From: JBFWNZ01 sp050250795
Lineage (GTDB): Bacteria; Pseudomonadota; Alphaproteobacteria; UBA8366
NCBI GenBank assembly: GCA_050250795.1
Contig: JBFWNZ010000276.1
Location: 1-5,398, forward strand
DNA length: 5,398 nt
Direction: 5' to 3'
This document shows positions 1 to 5,398 of this stretch, one piece after another. The notes beneath the pieces are model-generated. The model made no database searches, was not told the origin of the DNA, and saw nothing but the letters and a program-made list of their open reading frames with translations. The position numbers and the translations under genes are program-made. Numbering within the stretch: the stretch's first letter is position 1; the number at the start of each line of letters is the position of its first letter.

Positions 1-884
1 TTGTTGGCGTAATCCGGGCTGTCGGCCATGTCGGGGCGGCCGACGGCGTTGCAGAAGCGCTTGAACAGGTTGTCGTTGCCAAGGCCGAGCGTGAGCGGAT
101 CGTCGGCGGTGTGGAACACCTGATAGACGGCGATCACGCTCTCCTTGGCGCCGCTGCGGCGCGGCACGTCGCCGGTGGCAAGATGCGGCGCGATGATCGG
201 CGTCATGAACCGGGTCATGCTCTCGACCAGCGACAGGTCCAGCTTATGGCCGCGGCCGGTGCGCATGCGGTCGAACAGCGCGGCCACGGCGGCATAGGCG
301 CCGTCCATGCCGGTCAACAGGTCGGCGGCGGGGGTGCCCACCTTCTGCGGGTCGTTCTCGATCTCGCCCGTCATGTCCATGACGCCGCTGTAGCCCTCGG
401 CGATCAGGTCGTAGCCCGGCCAGTCCTTGCGGGCGCCGGTCAGTCCGAATCCGGAGATCGAGACGAAAACGATGTCGGGGCGGATCGCCTTGCAGGTGTC
501 GTAGTCGGCCTTCAGCTTCTCCTGCACGCGCGGGACGGCGTTGGTCACGACGATGTCGGACTTGGCGACCAACTCATGCAGGATCGCGAGCCCGGCGGGC
601 TGGCTGTAGTCGAGCGTCACGCTCTGCTTGTTGCGGTTGACCGACTGGAACCAGACGGACTCGCCGTCGATGAAGGGCGGGCCCCAGGCGCGGCAGTCGT
701 CGCCCTGGCCGGGCCGCTCGATCTTCACCACCTCGGCGCCCATATCGCCCAGCAGCAACGTGCAGTAAGGGCCGGCAATCGATGTGGTCAGGTCCAGGAC
801 CCTTACGCCGGCGAGCAGGTCGAATCCGCCGCCCAGCGGCAGGGCGGGCAGGCGCTGCGAGGGCGTCATCTCGGTTTCCGTCAT
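1..884 (-). CDS. CaiB/BaiF class III CoA-transferase (3' end outside the window)
   Basis: This gene encodes a family III CoA-transferase, a cytoplasmic enzyme that moves CoA between carboxylic acids, usually to activate an acid for catabolism. Its 294 visible residues, of about 400 usual for the family, read without interruption to the left edge, so the C-terminus is missing. Family marks are: the N-terminal GVRVLDLTTSIAGPYCT stretch (near residues 27-43), LLLGDMGAEVVKIERPG just after it, NRNKQSVTLD, the GFGLTGARKDWPGYDLIAEG segment, and GTPAADLLTGMDGAYA. The Asp in that last motif (D188) is the expected catalytic residue that forms the acyl and CoA-ester intermediates. The late GLGNDNLFKRFC matches the usual G-N-D-x-x-F-x-x-F-C element. 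The ATG at 884 is preferred because a GAGAGGAG ribosome-binding sequence lies at 888-895; an in-frame ATG at 869 has no such site. The gene follows the upstream ORF by 43 bp on the same strand, so the two are probably co-transcribed. The acid substrate cannot be predicted. Frc, CaiB, BaiF and racemase-type relatives share these motifs. Confidence 0.93.
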   Translation of the reverse strand, partial: MTETEMTPSQRLPALPLGGGFDLLAGVRVLDLTTSIAGPYCTLLLGDMGAEVVKIERPGQGDDCRAWGPPFIDGESVWFQSVNRNKQSVTLDYSQPAGLAILHELVAKSDIVVTNAVPRVQEKLKADYDTCKAIRPDIVFVSISGFGLTGARKDWPGYDLIAEGYSGVMDMTGEIENDPQKVGTPAADLLTGMDGAYAAVAALFDRMRTGRGHKLDLSLVESMTRFMTPIIAPHLATGDVPRRSGAKESVIAVYQVFHTADDPLTLGLGNDNLFKRFCNAVGRPDMADSPDYAN

Positions 885-887
885 CGT

Positions 888-895
888 CTCCTCTC
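888..895 (-). promoter_or_regulatory. Ribosome-binding site of the CoA-transferase
   Basis: Read on the minus strand, this is GAGAGGAG, ending 3 nt before the ATG at 884, with its GAGG core 5 nt away. It decides the start in favour of 884 over the in-frame ATG at 869. Confidence 0.6.
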
Positions 896-927
896 GGTTG
901 GCTGGACGCTTTATGGCGCGTGACGCG

Positions 928-1599
928 TCAGCGTTCCAGCCCGAACAGCATCTGGTAGACCCCGCTGCGGATGCTGCCGCTCATCGCGCCATGGGTTCGC
1001 ATGGCCGATTCCGACAGATGCTTGCGGCAGGCATCGTGCGTGGCGTGCTCGCTCATCGCTTCGACCAGGACGATCCAGGAGGCGATGGCATCGGGCTGGC
1101 TGCGGAACTCCTTCTCCTTGGTCGCCATGTTCGTGGTCGAGGGATCGGCTTGCCAGACGCGGGCCGCGACGACCTGTGGTTCGGCCATCGTGGCGGGGAA
1201 GGCTTCGTCGCGCAGCCAGGACATGAACTGAGCCGCGTGCTCGTCGCCGACCGCAAGCCGATAGGCGGTGACGGCCGTGCCGAAGCCCAGGCCAACGGAG
1301 TGGCGGACGCTGCCGATCGTCCGCACCGTGTTGTGGCAATGGCGCATCACGCGCTGGGTCCAGGGCGTCGGGTTCTCCAGCAGCGCCACATATTCGGGGC
1401 TGCGCAGCACATCGAGACTGTCCGTCTCATAGAGCGCCATGTAGCGAGGGCCCCCCGACAGCGCGCGATAGCGGCGCCCGGAGCGGAACCCCGACAGGCC
1501 CAGCCGGTCGGGAATGTGCTCTCGGAAATACCATTCGTTGAAGTCGTCCTCGCCTTCGGCGGCGACGTCGGCCCAGAAAGCCAATGCTCCCCGTGACAT
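928..1599 (-). CDS. Tandem ferredoxin-like (dimeric alpha-beta barrel, EthD/Dabb/DUF4286-type) protein
   Basis: This gene encodes a 223-residue soluble protein with no signal peptide or membrane segment. The first half (about residues 4-100) carries FNEWYFREHIPDRL, then FRSGRRYRAL, PRYMALYETDSLDVLRSPEY and NPTPWTQRVM. That order of WY-x-x-HIP helix, central strands and ALYE strand is what I know from EthD/Dabb-like and DUF4286 proteins. The second half (about residues 115-215) repeats the pattern: a TAYRL strand, the FMSWLRDEAFPATM helix, the VVAARVWQADPS strand and the ASWIVLVEAM strand. One chain could therefore form the pseudo-dimeric barrel. Such proteins often sit in aromatic or carboxylic-acid degradation operons, where some act as isomerases, decyclases or accessory factors; no catalytic role can be assigned here. 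The ATG at 1599 is chosen because homology begins there. A TTG at 1644 would add a 15-residue basic, unconserved tail. The Shine-Dalgarno sequence is poor (GGGG about 7 nt upstream). It is the first gene of a two-gene unit with the CoA-transferase. Confidence 0.72.
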   Translation of the reverse strand: MSRGALAFWADVAAEGEDDFNEWYFREHIPDRLGLSGFRSGRRYRALSGGPRYMALYETDSLDVLRSPEYVALLENPTPWTQRVMRHCHNTVRTIGSVRHSVGLGFGTAVTAYRLAVGDEHAAQFMSWLRDEAFPATMAEPQVVAARVWQADPSTTNMATKEKEFRSQPDAIASWIVLVEAMSEHATHDACRKHLSESAMRTHGAMSGSIRSGVYQMLFGLER

Positions 1600-1716
1600 G
1601 GTGCAACCCCGCGGATTTCGGTTATTCTTCGCCCGGCCGGGCAAGTCCCGCTATCCCAGCATGGGCCATGCCGCTTGTCCACAGCCGCATGCGCCTGCAT
1701 CGAGAAGGAGAGGAAG
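1600..1716. promoter_or_regulatory. Divergent intergenic region with two dyad symmetries, candidate operators
   Basis: These 117 bp separate two divergently transcribed genes and must hold promoters for both. Two dyads are visible. One is a perfect 12-bp palindrome, GCCCGGCCGGGC, at 1631-1642. The other is an inverted repeat, GCATGG-G-CCATGC, at 1659-1671. A TTGT-CC-ACA element at 1675-1683 resembles half of the T-N-GT...AC-N-A pattern known for FadR/FCD-type GntR regulators, but its spacer is one base short. I found no convincing -35/-10 pair on either strand. Operator function is inferred from position and symmetry only, and the first palindrome is all G and C and could be a chance event in this DNA. 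Confidence 0.35.
1705..1710 (+). promoter_or_regulatory. Ribosome-binding site of the AroQ-like gene
   Basis: AAGGAG ends 6 nt before the ATG at 1717. This is near-ideal spacing and fixes the start there rather than at the in-frame TTG at 1675. Confidence 0.8.
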
Positions 1717-2166
1717 ATGCGTCGAATCCTGGCGATCCAGGGGGCCAACATGGTGTGGCTGGGCAAGCGCGAGCCGGAACTCTACGGCACGACGACGGCT
1801 GCCGAACTGGACGAGATCGTGCTGGCGCACGCGAAGGAGCGCGGCTGCACGGTCGATATCTTCTATACGAATGTCGAGGGCATGGCGATCGACCGCGTCT
1901 ATCAAGCCGTGCGCGATGGCGTCGACGGGCTGCTGATGAACCCGGCCGGCTTCACCTATGCGGGCTATGCGCTGCGCGACTGCATCCGGGCCGTGGCGCC
2001 GCTGCCCTATGTCGAAGTGCATATGACCAATATCGAGAAGCGCGGCATGCACTCGGTCCTGGCAGAGGCGGCGGTTGGAATGGTCGCAGGCTTTGGGGTG
2101 CAATCCTACCGCGTCGGCATGGACGCATTGCTGCAGACCATCGAAATGCGTGCGAAGCCGGCATAG
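1717..2166 (+). CDS. AroQ-like protein (type II 3-dehydroquinate dehydratase family), divergent
   Basis: This gene encodes a 149-residue cytoplasmic protein of normal length for type II dehydroquinases, which form dodecamers and dehydrate 3-dehydroquinate to 3-dehydroshikimate. Family marks are QGANMVWLGKREPELYG (residues 8-24), TNVEGMAID (51-59), MNPAGFTYAGYALRD (74-88), VEVHMTNIEKRGMHS (99-113) and a VAGFGVQSY end. Several catalytic positions are kept: N11, R18 and Y23 in the flexible lid, N75, D88, E100 and H102. Others differ from true AroQ as I remember it. NGPN reads QGAN. The substrate-contacting His of the T-H pair is Tyr81. The EGE-type segment is VEGMAID. The lid-side REEFRxHS stretch is about three residues shorter and loses an arginine. 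A related but different substrate is therefore likely, or quinate catabolism rather than shikimate synthesis. The gene is divergent from the CoA-transferase unit. The ATG at 1717 is supported by an AAGGAG site; an upstream TTG would add an unconserved tail. Confidence 0.85.
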   Translation: MRRILAIQGANMVWLGKREPELYGTTTAAELDEIVLAHAKERGCTVDIFYTNVEGMAIDRVYQAVRDGVDGLLMNPAGFTYAGYALRDCIRAVAPLPYVEVHMTNIEKRGMHSVLAEAAVGMVAGFGVQSYRVGMDALLQTIEMRAKPA

Positions 2167-2187
2167 CCGCTGCGTCGTTGCGTCGCG

Positions 2188-2208
2188 GGCGTGGCCTTGC
2201 GGCACGCC
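2188..2208 (+). terminator. Small hairpin after the AroQ-like gene, possible weak terminator
   Basis: GGCGTG at 2188-2193 pairs perfectly with CACGCC at 2203-2208 across a 9-nt loop, starting 21 nt after the stop codon. It is followed by TTGCTATAATAAAT, which is AT-rich but not a T-tract. It could be a weak intrinsic terminator or simply a symmetric element beside the next promoter. Confidence 0.3.
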
Positions 2209-2209
2209 T

Positions 2210-2218
2210 TGCTATAAT
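2210..2218 (+). promoter_or_regulatory. Extended -10 promoter element
   Basis: TGCTATAAT is a perfect match to the sigma-70 extended -10 consensus (TGn followed by TATAAT). It stands out in otherwise GC-rich DNA. No good -35 is found 16-18 bp upstream, as is usual for extended -10 promoters. Transcription would start near 2225, giving a leader of about 60-80 nt for the glycosyltransferase-like gene. Confidence 0.5.
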
Positions 2219-2286
2219 AAATCGAATTCGGCGGTGCGGGGCTGCCGGGCCGGCTGCCATGTCGGCCGCTGCCGTCGTCCGGTCCA

Positions 2287-3435
2287 ATGCCGCTCGGGGT
2301 TCTGTCGATGCCCGGCCCTGTTCCGCTCGTCACCATTGCCATTCCGGCTTCCCGGGACCATGCGGCCCTGGAGGTCGCATTACGGTCGGCGGCAGCCCAG
2401 GATTATCCGAATCTGGAAATCCTGACCCTCGAGAGGTCGGTCGATCCGGACGCGGCGCCCTCGGACCTGGCTGAAGACAGCCGCATTTCGGTGCTGCAGC
2501 CGAACCGGCCTTTGAGCGCGGTGGCAAGCCGGCAGTTCCTGCTGGGCGCCGCGACGGGCGAGTTCTTCATGTGGCTGGCCCCCGGCGATTGGCTCGATCC
2601 GGATTTCGTCTCTGCCTGTGCCCGTCTGCTGAACGAGCGCACGGATCATGTCGCCGTGGCGGGGCGCCAGATGTTTCATGACGAGGCTGGCGAACCCCAG
2701 GAAAGCCCGTCCTTCAGCGTCACGGCCGACCAGGCACAGGATCGGGTGGAGGAGTTCCTGTCCGCCGTGGTGGATATGGGCGGCTATTGGTTGTTCCGCC
2801 GTTCAGCCATCGCCGATGTTCCGCTGCGCGAGGCCCTGGGGTACGAGTTCGGGCTCTTCACCGAAGCGGCCTTCAAGGGAAAGATCGCGATCCAACCGGC
2901 GACCGCAAGTCACCGGGAGGGTAATCCCAACCTCGAATCCTTCGCCGATGTGGCGGTGAAACTGGGCGTTTCGGCGTATCAGGCCGAAGACCCGTACCTG
3001 ATGGCGGCGGCCATCCTGTTCTGCGATATCGTCTTTCTGCGGCCCGCCTATGGGCGTCTGGCCGAAGGCGAGCGCCTGCGGCTGGCGTCCCGCGCGTTCA
3101 CGATCATCGGCCGGCGTTGGACGATCCTGAATGCGCTGCACTTCATGTCGTTTGCATCGCGCATCTTTCCGCAGGAGCGGATCGGCGAACGGATGCGCAT
3201 ACTGCGCCGTCGTTTCGCGACCTTCCTGATGACCGGGGAGGGGGATGGATATATCGGCCTGCCGATGGTCATCCTGGTCGATATGATCAATGTGCTGTGC
3301 CGTATCGGTCTCGGCAAAATGCCGCCGGCGAAGGACGAGACGGACACGCTGGCCCGGTTGAGCGGGGCCTGGGAGGGGGCGGCGACCGATGACCGCCGCA
3401 ACCGCCTGTTGATGGCGATGGCGCTTTACGTCTAG
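2287..3435 (+). CDS. GT2-like glycosyltransferase with degenerate catalytic motifs
   Basis: This gene encodes a 382-residue protein whose first 125 residues have the GT-A fold pattern of family 2 glycosyltransferases: PLVTIAIPASRD (13-24), ALRSAAAQDYPNLEILTLE (31-49), then SAVASRQFLLGAATGEFFMW (77-96) and LAPGDWLDPDFV (97-108). These correspond to the P-x-Y/N start, the S-x-x-x-Q-x-Y-x-x-x-E-I strand and the A-x-G-E-x-(8)-DD region. The usual acidic residues are altered: the nucleotide-binding VDDGS is LTLERS, and the DxD position is APGD with only D101 left. The rest (about 150-382) is mostly helical and unrecognised, with hydrophobic stretches near 236-252 and 322-340 that could touch the membrane. 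It may be a variant or inactive transferase. Two starts are possible, ATG at 2287 or 2308. Neither has a good Shine-Dalgarno site, though GGGG precedes 2308 by 9 nt. It appears to be transcribed alone from the extended -10 element at 2210. Confidence 0.68.
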   Translation: MPLGVLSMPGPVPLVTIAIPASRDHAALEVALRSAAAQDYPNLEILTLERSVDPDAAPSDLAEDSRISVLQPNRPLSAVASRQFLLGAATGEFFMWLAPGDWLDPDFVSACARLLNERTDHVAVAGRQMFHDEAGEPQESPSFSVTADQAQDRVEEFLSAVVDMGGYWLFRRSAIADVPLREALGYEFGLFTEAAFKGKIAIQPATASHREGNPNLESFADVAVKLGVSAYQAEDPYLMAAAILFCDIVFLRPAYGRLAEGERLRLASRAFTIIGRRWTILNALHFMSFASRIFPQERIGERMRILRRRFATFLMTGEGDGYIGLPMVILVDMINVLCRIGLGKMPPAKDETDTLARLSGAWEGAATDDRRNRLLMAMALYV

Positions 3436-4097
3436 TTCTCGGACGCGAAGTTCTGGCGGTGCCGTGCGCGATAGGCGTGCCGGATATGCGCCCGAGCGGC
3501 CGTATCCGCCGCTTCGGCGTCGCCGCGTCCGATGGCATCGACGACGGCCCTGTGCTCGCCATGGGCGATGGCGGAGCGGCCCGGTTGCGCCAGGGTGGTC
3601 GGGCCCAGCAGGGTCATGGAATCGCGGAGCGCATTGAGCGATTTCAACAGATAGCGGTTATGCGCGGCGCGATAGATCGTCTCGTGGAATTCGCGGTTCA
3701 GTTCCGCAAGCGCGGGTGCGTCGTCCAGCAGGGTGGCCTCGATATCGAGAAAGCCCTGCAGGCGGGCGATTTCGGCCTCGGATGCAATACGTGCGGCAAA
3801 GGCCGCCGCGGCGCCTTCCAGAACTTCGCGAATCCTGTAGAGCTCGAGCGTGGCAGCTTCGTCCAGTTCGGCGATCACCATGCCGCGATGCGGCTCGAAA
3901 GCCAGAAGCCCGTCCGCTTCGAGCCGCCGAAGGGCCTCGCGGACGGGCGTTCTGCTTATTTCCAGCCAGTCCGCGATTTCCTTTTCGCGGACACGGCTGC
4001 CGGGACGAAGCCGGCCCGTGCGGATCGCCTCGCGCAGGGACGCATAGGCGAAGGCACCGAGCGAGACATGCTCGCGGGCCGACTCGTCCAGGGCCAT
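3432..4097 (-). CDS. GntR family transcriptional regulator, FCD (FadR/VanR-like) type
   Basis: This gene encodes a 221-residue DNA-binding regulator of normal length for the FadR subfamily. Residues 13-77 form the winged helix: AYASLREAIRTGRLRPGSRV, then the helix-turn-helix REKEIADWLEISRTPVREAL, then RRLEADGLLAFEPHRGMVIA. Residues about 82-207 form the all-helical FCD ligand domain: ELYRIREVLEGAAAAFAARI, LNREFHETIYRAAHNRYL, EHRAVVDAIGRGDAEAADTA, ending in HIRHA. The expected metal or acid-binding positions are N134, H138, H182 and H204; the first is Asn where many relatives have Asp. FCD proteins usually sense small carboxylic acids and often repress neighbouring catabolic genes. The ATG lies 2 bp after the stop of the upstream dehydrogenase gene and has only a weak ribosome-binding site, so translation is probably coupled. 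The effector is unknown; the dehydrogenase substrate or product is the first guess. Confidence 0.93.
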   Translation of the reverse strand: MALDESAREHVSLGAFAYASLREAIRTGRLRPGSRVREKEIADWLEISRTPVREALRRLEADGLLAFEPHRGMVIAELDEAATLELYRIREVLEGAAAAFAARIASEAEIARLQGFLDIEATLLDDAPALAELNREFHETIYRAAHNRYLLKSLNALRDSMTLLGPTTLAQPGRSAIAHGEHRAVVDAIGRGDAEAADTAARAHIRHAYRARHRQNFASEN

Positions 4098-4099
4098 GC

Positions 4100-5398
4100 T
4101 TAGCGGGCCGCTTCGCCCGCCGAGGCGCCGGCCATGCGGCCGAACACGGCACCGGCCATCAGGCCCGTGCCACCCGGATAGTTGAAGTAGAACAGGCCGC
4201 CGACCATCTCGCCCGCGGCATACAGGCCCGGGATCGGCTTCATGTCCGTGTCCAGCACCTGGCCGCTGTCGGGGATGATCCGCAGGCCGCCGAAGGTGAA
4301 GGTGATGCCGCAGGTGACCTGATAGGCCTCATACGGGGGCTCATCCAGCAGGTTGGCCCAGTTCGACTTCGGAACCGGCAGCCCGCGCGTGCCGCGGCCG
4401 TCGAGGACGGTCGGGTTGAACGGCACGTCGGTCATGACGGCGTTGTTGTATTCCTTGATCGTCTCGACGCACTGCTTGGCGTTGACGCCTTCGAGCTTGC
4501 TGGCCAGTTCCTCGATGGTGTTCGCCGTGACCTTGGTCACCTGCTTGATGCGGTATTCGCCGCGCAGCTTGTCCAGCACCTTGGAATCGAAGATCTGCCA
4601 AGCGAACTGACCCGGCTGGTTCAGGATGACGCGGCCGTATTTGGCATAGGTGTAGTTGCGGAAATCTGCCGCCTCGTCGACGAAGCGCTTGCCCTCGGCA
4701 TTGACCATGATGCCCAGCGGGTAGCTGTGCTTCTGGAAGTTGTCGAGCACGACGAGATCGCCGTATTCCGGCGCATTGTAGTCCCAGCCGACGGCGTGGC
4801 AGCCCGACCAGTTGCCATAGGGCATGGCACCGATCTCAAGCGCCATGCGGATGCCGTCGCCGGTGTTGTAGCGGGTGCCGCGCACCTTCGCGAGCTCCCA
4901 GCCCGGGCCGAGGTAGCGGGTGCGCATCTCGGCATTCGCCTGGAAGCCGCCGGCGGCCAGAACGACGGACTTCGCCGTCAGGTCGCGGACCTTGCCAGCC
5001 TGCTTCACCTTCACGCCATAGACCTTGTCGTCATCGTAGAGCAGCGACTGCGCGCGCGCTTCGAACAGCACGTCGATGCCCAGCTTCTCCGCGATCTCGA
5101 GCTGTGTCTCGACCAAGCCATGGCCGCCGCCCCAGGTCTCGACGCACAGGCCGCCCCAGAACTTGAACTTGCCGTCGACCTTGAACGCCTGGCGGCCGTA
5201 GCTGGGCTGAAGCTTGACGCCCTTCTGCTTCATCCACTGCAGGGCGCTGAGGCTGCGCGTCACCAGCGTCTCGACCATGTCGGCGTCGGTGCGATAGCTC
5301 GTGACGCGGTACATGTCGTCGAAGAAGTTGTCGGCGGTGTAGACGCCGAAATCGGTGTTCGCGATCTCTTCCTCGGTGAGGTCGAGGACGGTCTTGAT
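4100..5398 (-). CDS. TcuA-like FAD-dependent dehydrogenase (5' end outside the window)
   Basis: This gene encodes a flavoprotein of the fumarate reductase/succinate dehydrogenase superfamily, closest in my recognition to tricarballylate dehydrogenase TcuA. The 432 visible residues run in frame to the right edge; the N-terminal GxGxxG FAD-binding strand lies outside. The ATG at 5314 is internal, because the 28 upstream codons (reading IKTVLDLTEEE and so on) are in frame and typical of the family. Numbering from the edge: AAGGFQANAEM (148-158), RGTRYNTGDG (173-182), SGCHAVGWD (198-206), NAEGKRFVDEAADFRNYTY (233-251), TCGITFTFGGL (362-372), and the C-terminal FAD contacts GLYAAGE (391-397) and YPGGTGLMAG (407-416). 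R247 in DFRNYT aligns by motif with the catalytic Arg of soluble fumarate reductases, and H201 with a substrate His. The second substrate His and the Arg of NRLGG are replaced (ITFTFGG, NYPGG), so fumarate is an unlikely substrate. The likely reaction is FAD-dependent desaturation of a tricarboxylate or related acid. It is followed 2 bp later by the GntR gene. Confidence 0.88.
   Translation of the reverse strand: MKTVLDLTEEEIANTDFGVYTADNFFDDMYRVTSYRTDADMVETLVTRSLSALQWMKQKGVKLQPSYGRQAFKVDGKFKFWGGLCVETWGGGHGLVETQLEIAEKLGIDVLFEARAQSLLYDDDKVYGVKVKQAGKVRDLTAKSVVLAAGGFQANAEMRTRYLGPGWELAKVRGTRYNTGDGIRMALEIGAMPYGNWSGCHAVGWDYNAPEYGDLVVLDNFQKHSYPLGIMVNAEGKRFVDEAADFRNYTYAKYGRVILNQPGQFAWQIFDSKVLDKLRGEYRIKQVTKVTANTIEELASKLEGVNAKQCVETIKEYNNAVMTDVPFNPTVLDGRGTRGLPVPKSNWANLLDEPPYEAYQVTCGITFTFGGLRIIPDSGQVLDTDMKPIPGLYAAGEMVGGLFYFNYPGGTGLMAGAVFGRMAGASAGEAAR

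Noticed and set aside
111..923. Long plus-strand ORF (270 codons) opposite the CoA-transferase
   Set aside because: It is antisense to a clearly conserved CoA-transferase, and its low-complexity His/Gly/Ala/Arg-rich translation matches no family. It is a GC-rich shadow.
784..1596. Plus-strand ORF (270 codons) opposite the ferredoxin-like gene
   Set aside because: It lies antisense to a gene with recognisable motifs, and its composition is typical of a reverse-frame shadow.
1600..1644. TTG start at 1644 for the ferredoxin-like gene
   Set aside because: It adds a basic, proline-rich 15-residue tail with no family similarity, and the ATG at 1599 begins right at the conserved region.
1675..1716. 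TTG start at 1675 for the AroQ-like gene
   Set aside because: The ATG at 1717 has a well-spaced AAGGAG site and matches the normal AroQ N-terminus.
2241..2273. Three GCTGCC repeats before the glycosyltransferase-like gene
   Set aside because: They are short, unevenly spaced (12 and 15 bp) and expected by chance in GC-rich DNA.
1584..2474. Plus-strand ORF spanning the AroQ-like gene and the following gap
   Set aside because: It overlaps the real AroQ-like frame, has an Arg/Gly/Ala-rich translation without motifs, and bridges an apparent promoter.
3459..4103. Plus-strand ORF (214 codons) opposite the GntR gene
   Set aside because: The minus strand encodes an unambiguous GntR/FCD protein; this is its mirror frame.
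5312..5314. ATG at 5314 as the start of the dehydrogenase
   Set aside because: The frame stays open to the window edge and the 28 upstream codons are family-like, and the FAD-binding N-terminus must lie further upstream.

Overview
The window is GC-rich chromosomal DNA: codon third positions are mostly G or C, genes are tightly packed, and protein families are typical of a metabolically versatile proteobacterium. It is most likely an alphaproteobacterium with a Rhodospirillales- or Rhizobiales-like lifestyle, but this is inferred from gene content and base composition, with no marker gene present. I see no tRNA, rRNA, CRISPR array, insertion sequence or prophage gene.

Layout, left to right. 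(1) Positions 1-1599 hold a two-gene minus-strand unit. A 223-residue tandem ferredoxin-like (EthD/Dabb/DUF4286-type) protein lies upstream, and a class III CoA-transferase (CaiB/BaiF family) lies downstream, cut by the left window edge. (2) A 117-bp divergent intergenic region (1600-1716) contains two dyad symmetries. (3) Positions 1717-2166 hold a plus-strand type II dehydroquinase (AroQ)-like gene with several altered pocket residues. (4) A 120-bp gap (2167-2286) carries a small hairpin followed at once by a perfect extended -10 promoter element. (5) Positions 2287-3435 hold a plus-strand GT2-like glycosyltransferase with a degenerate active-site signature. (6) Positions 3432-5398 hold a second minus-strand unit: a TcuA-like FAD-dependent dehydrogenase, cut by the right edge, followed 2 bp later by a GntR/FCD transcriptional regulator. 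The regulator's stop codon shares the tetranucleotide CTAG with the stop of the converging glycosyltransferase gene.

Taken together, the CoA-transferase, the ferredoxin-like protein, the AroQ-like protein, the TcuA-like dehydrogenase and the FCD regulator look like parts of a carboxylic-acid catabolic locus. A plausible scheme is FAD-dependent oxidation of a poly- or hydroxy-carboxylate, a dehydratase-type step, and CoA activation, under control of an acid-sensing GntR regulator. The substrate cannot be read from the sequence. The glycosyltransferase-like gene does not obviously belong to this pathway and appears to have its own promoter.
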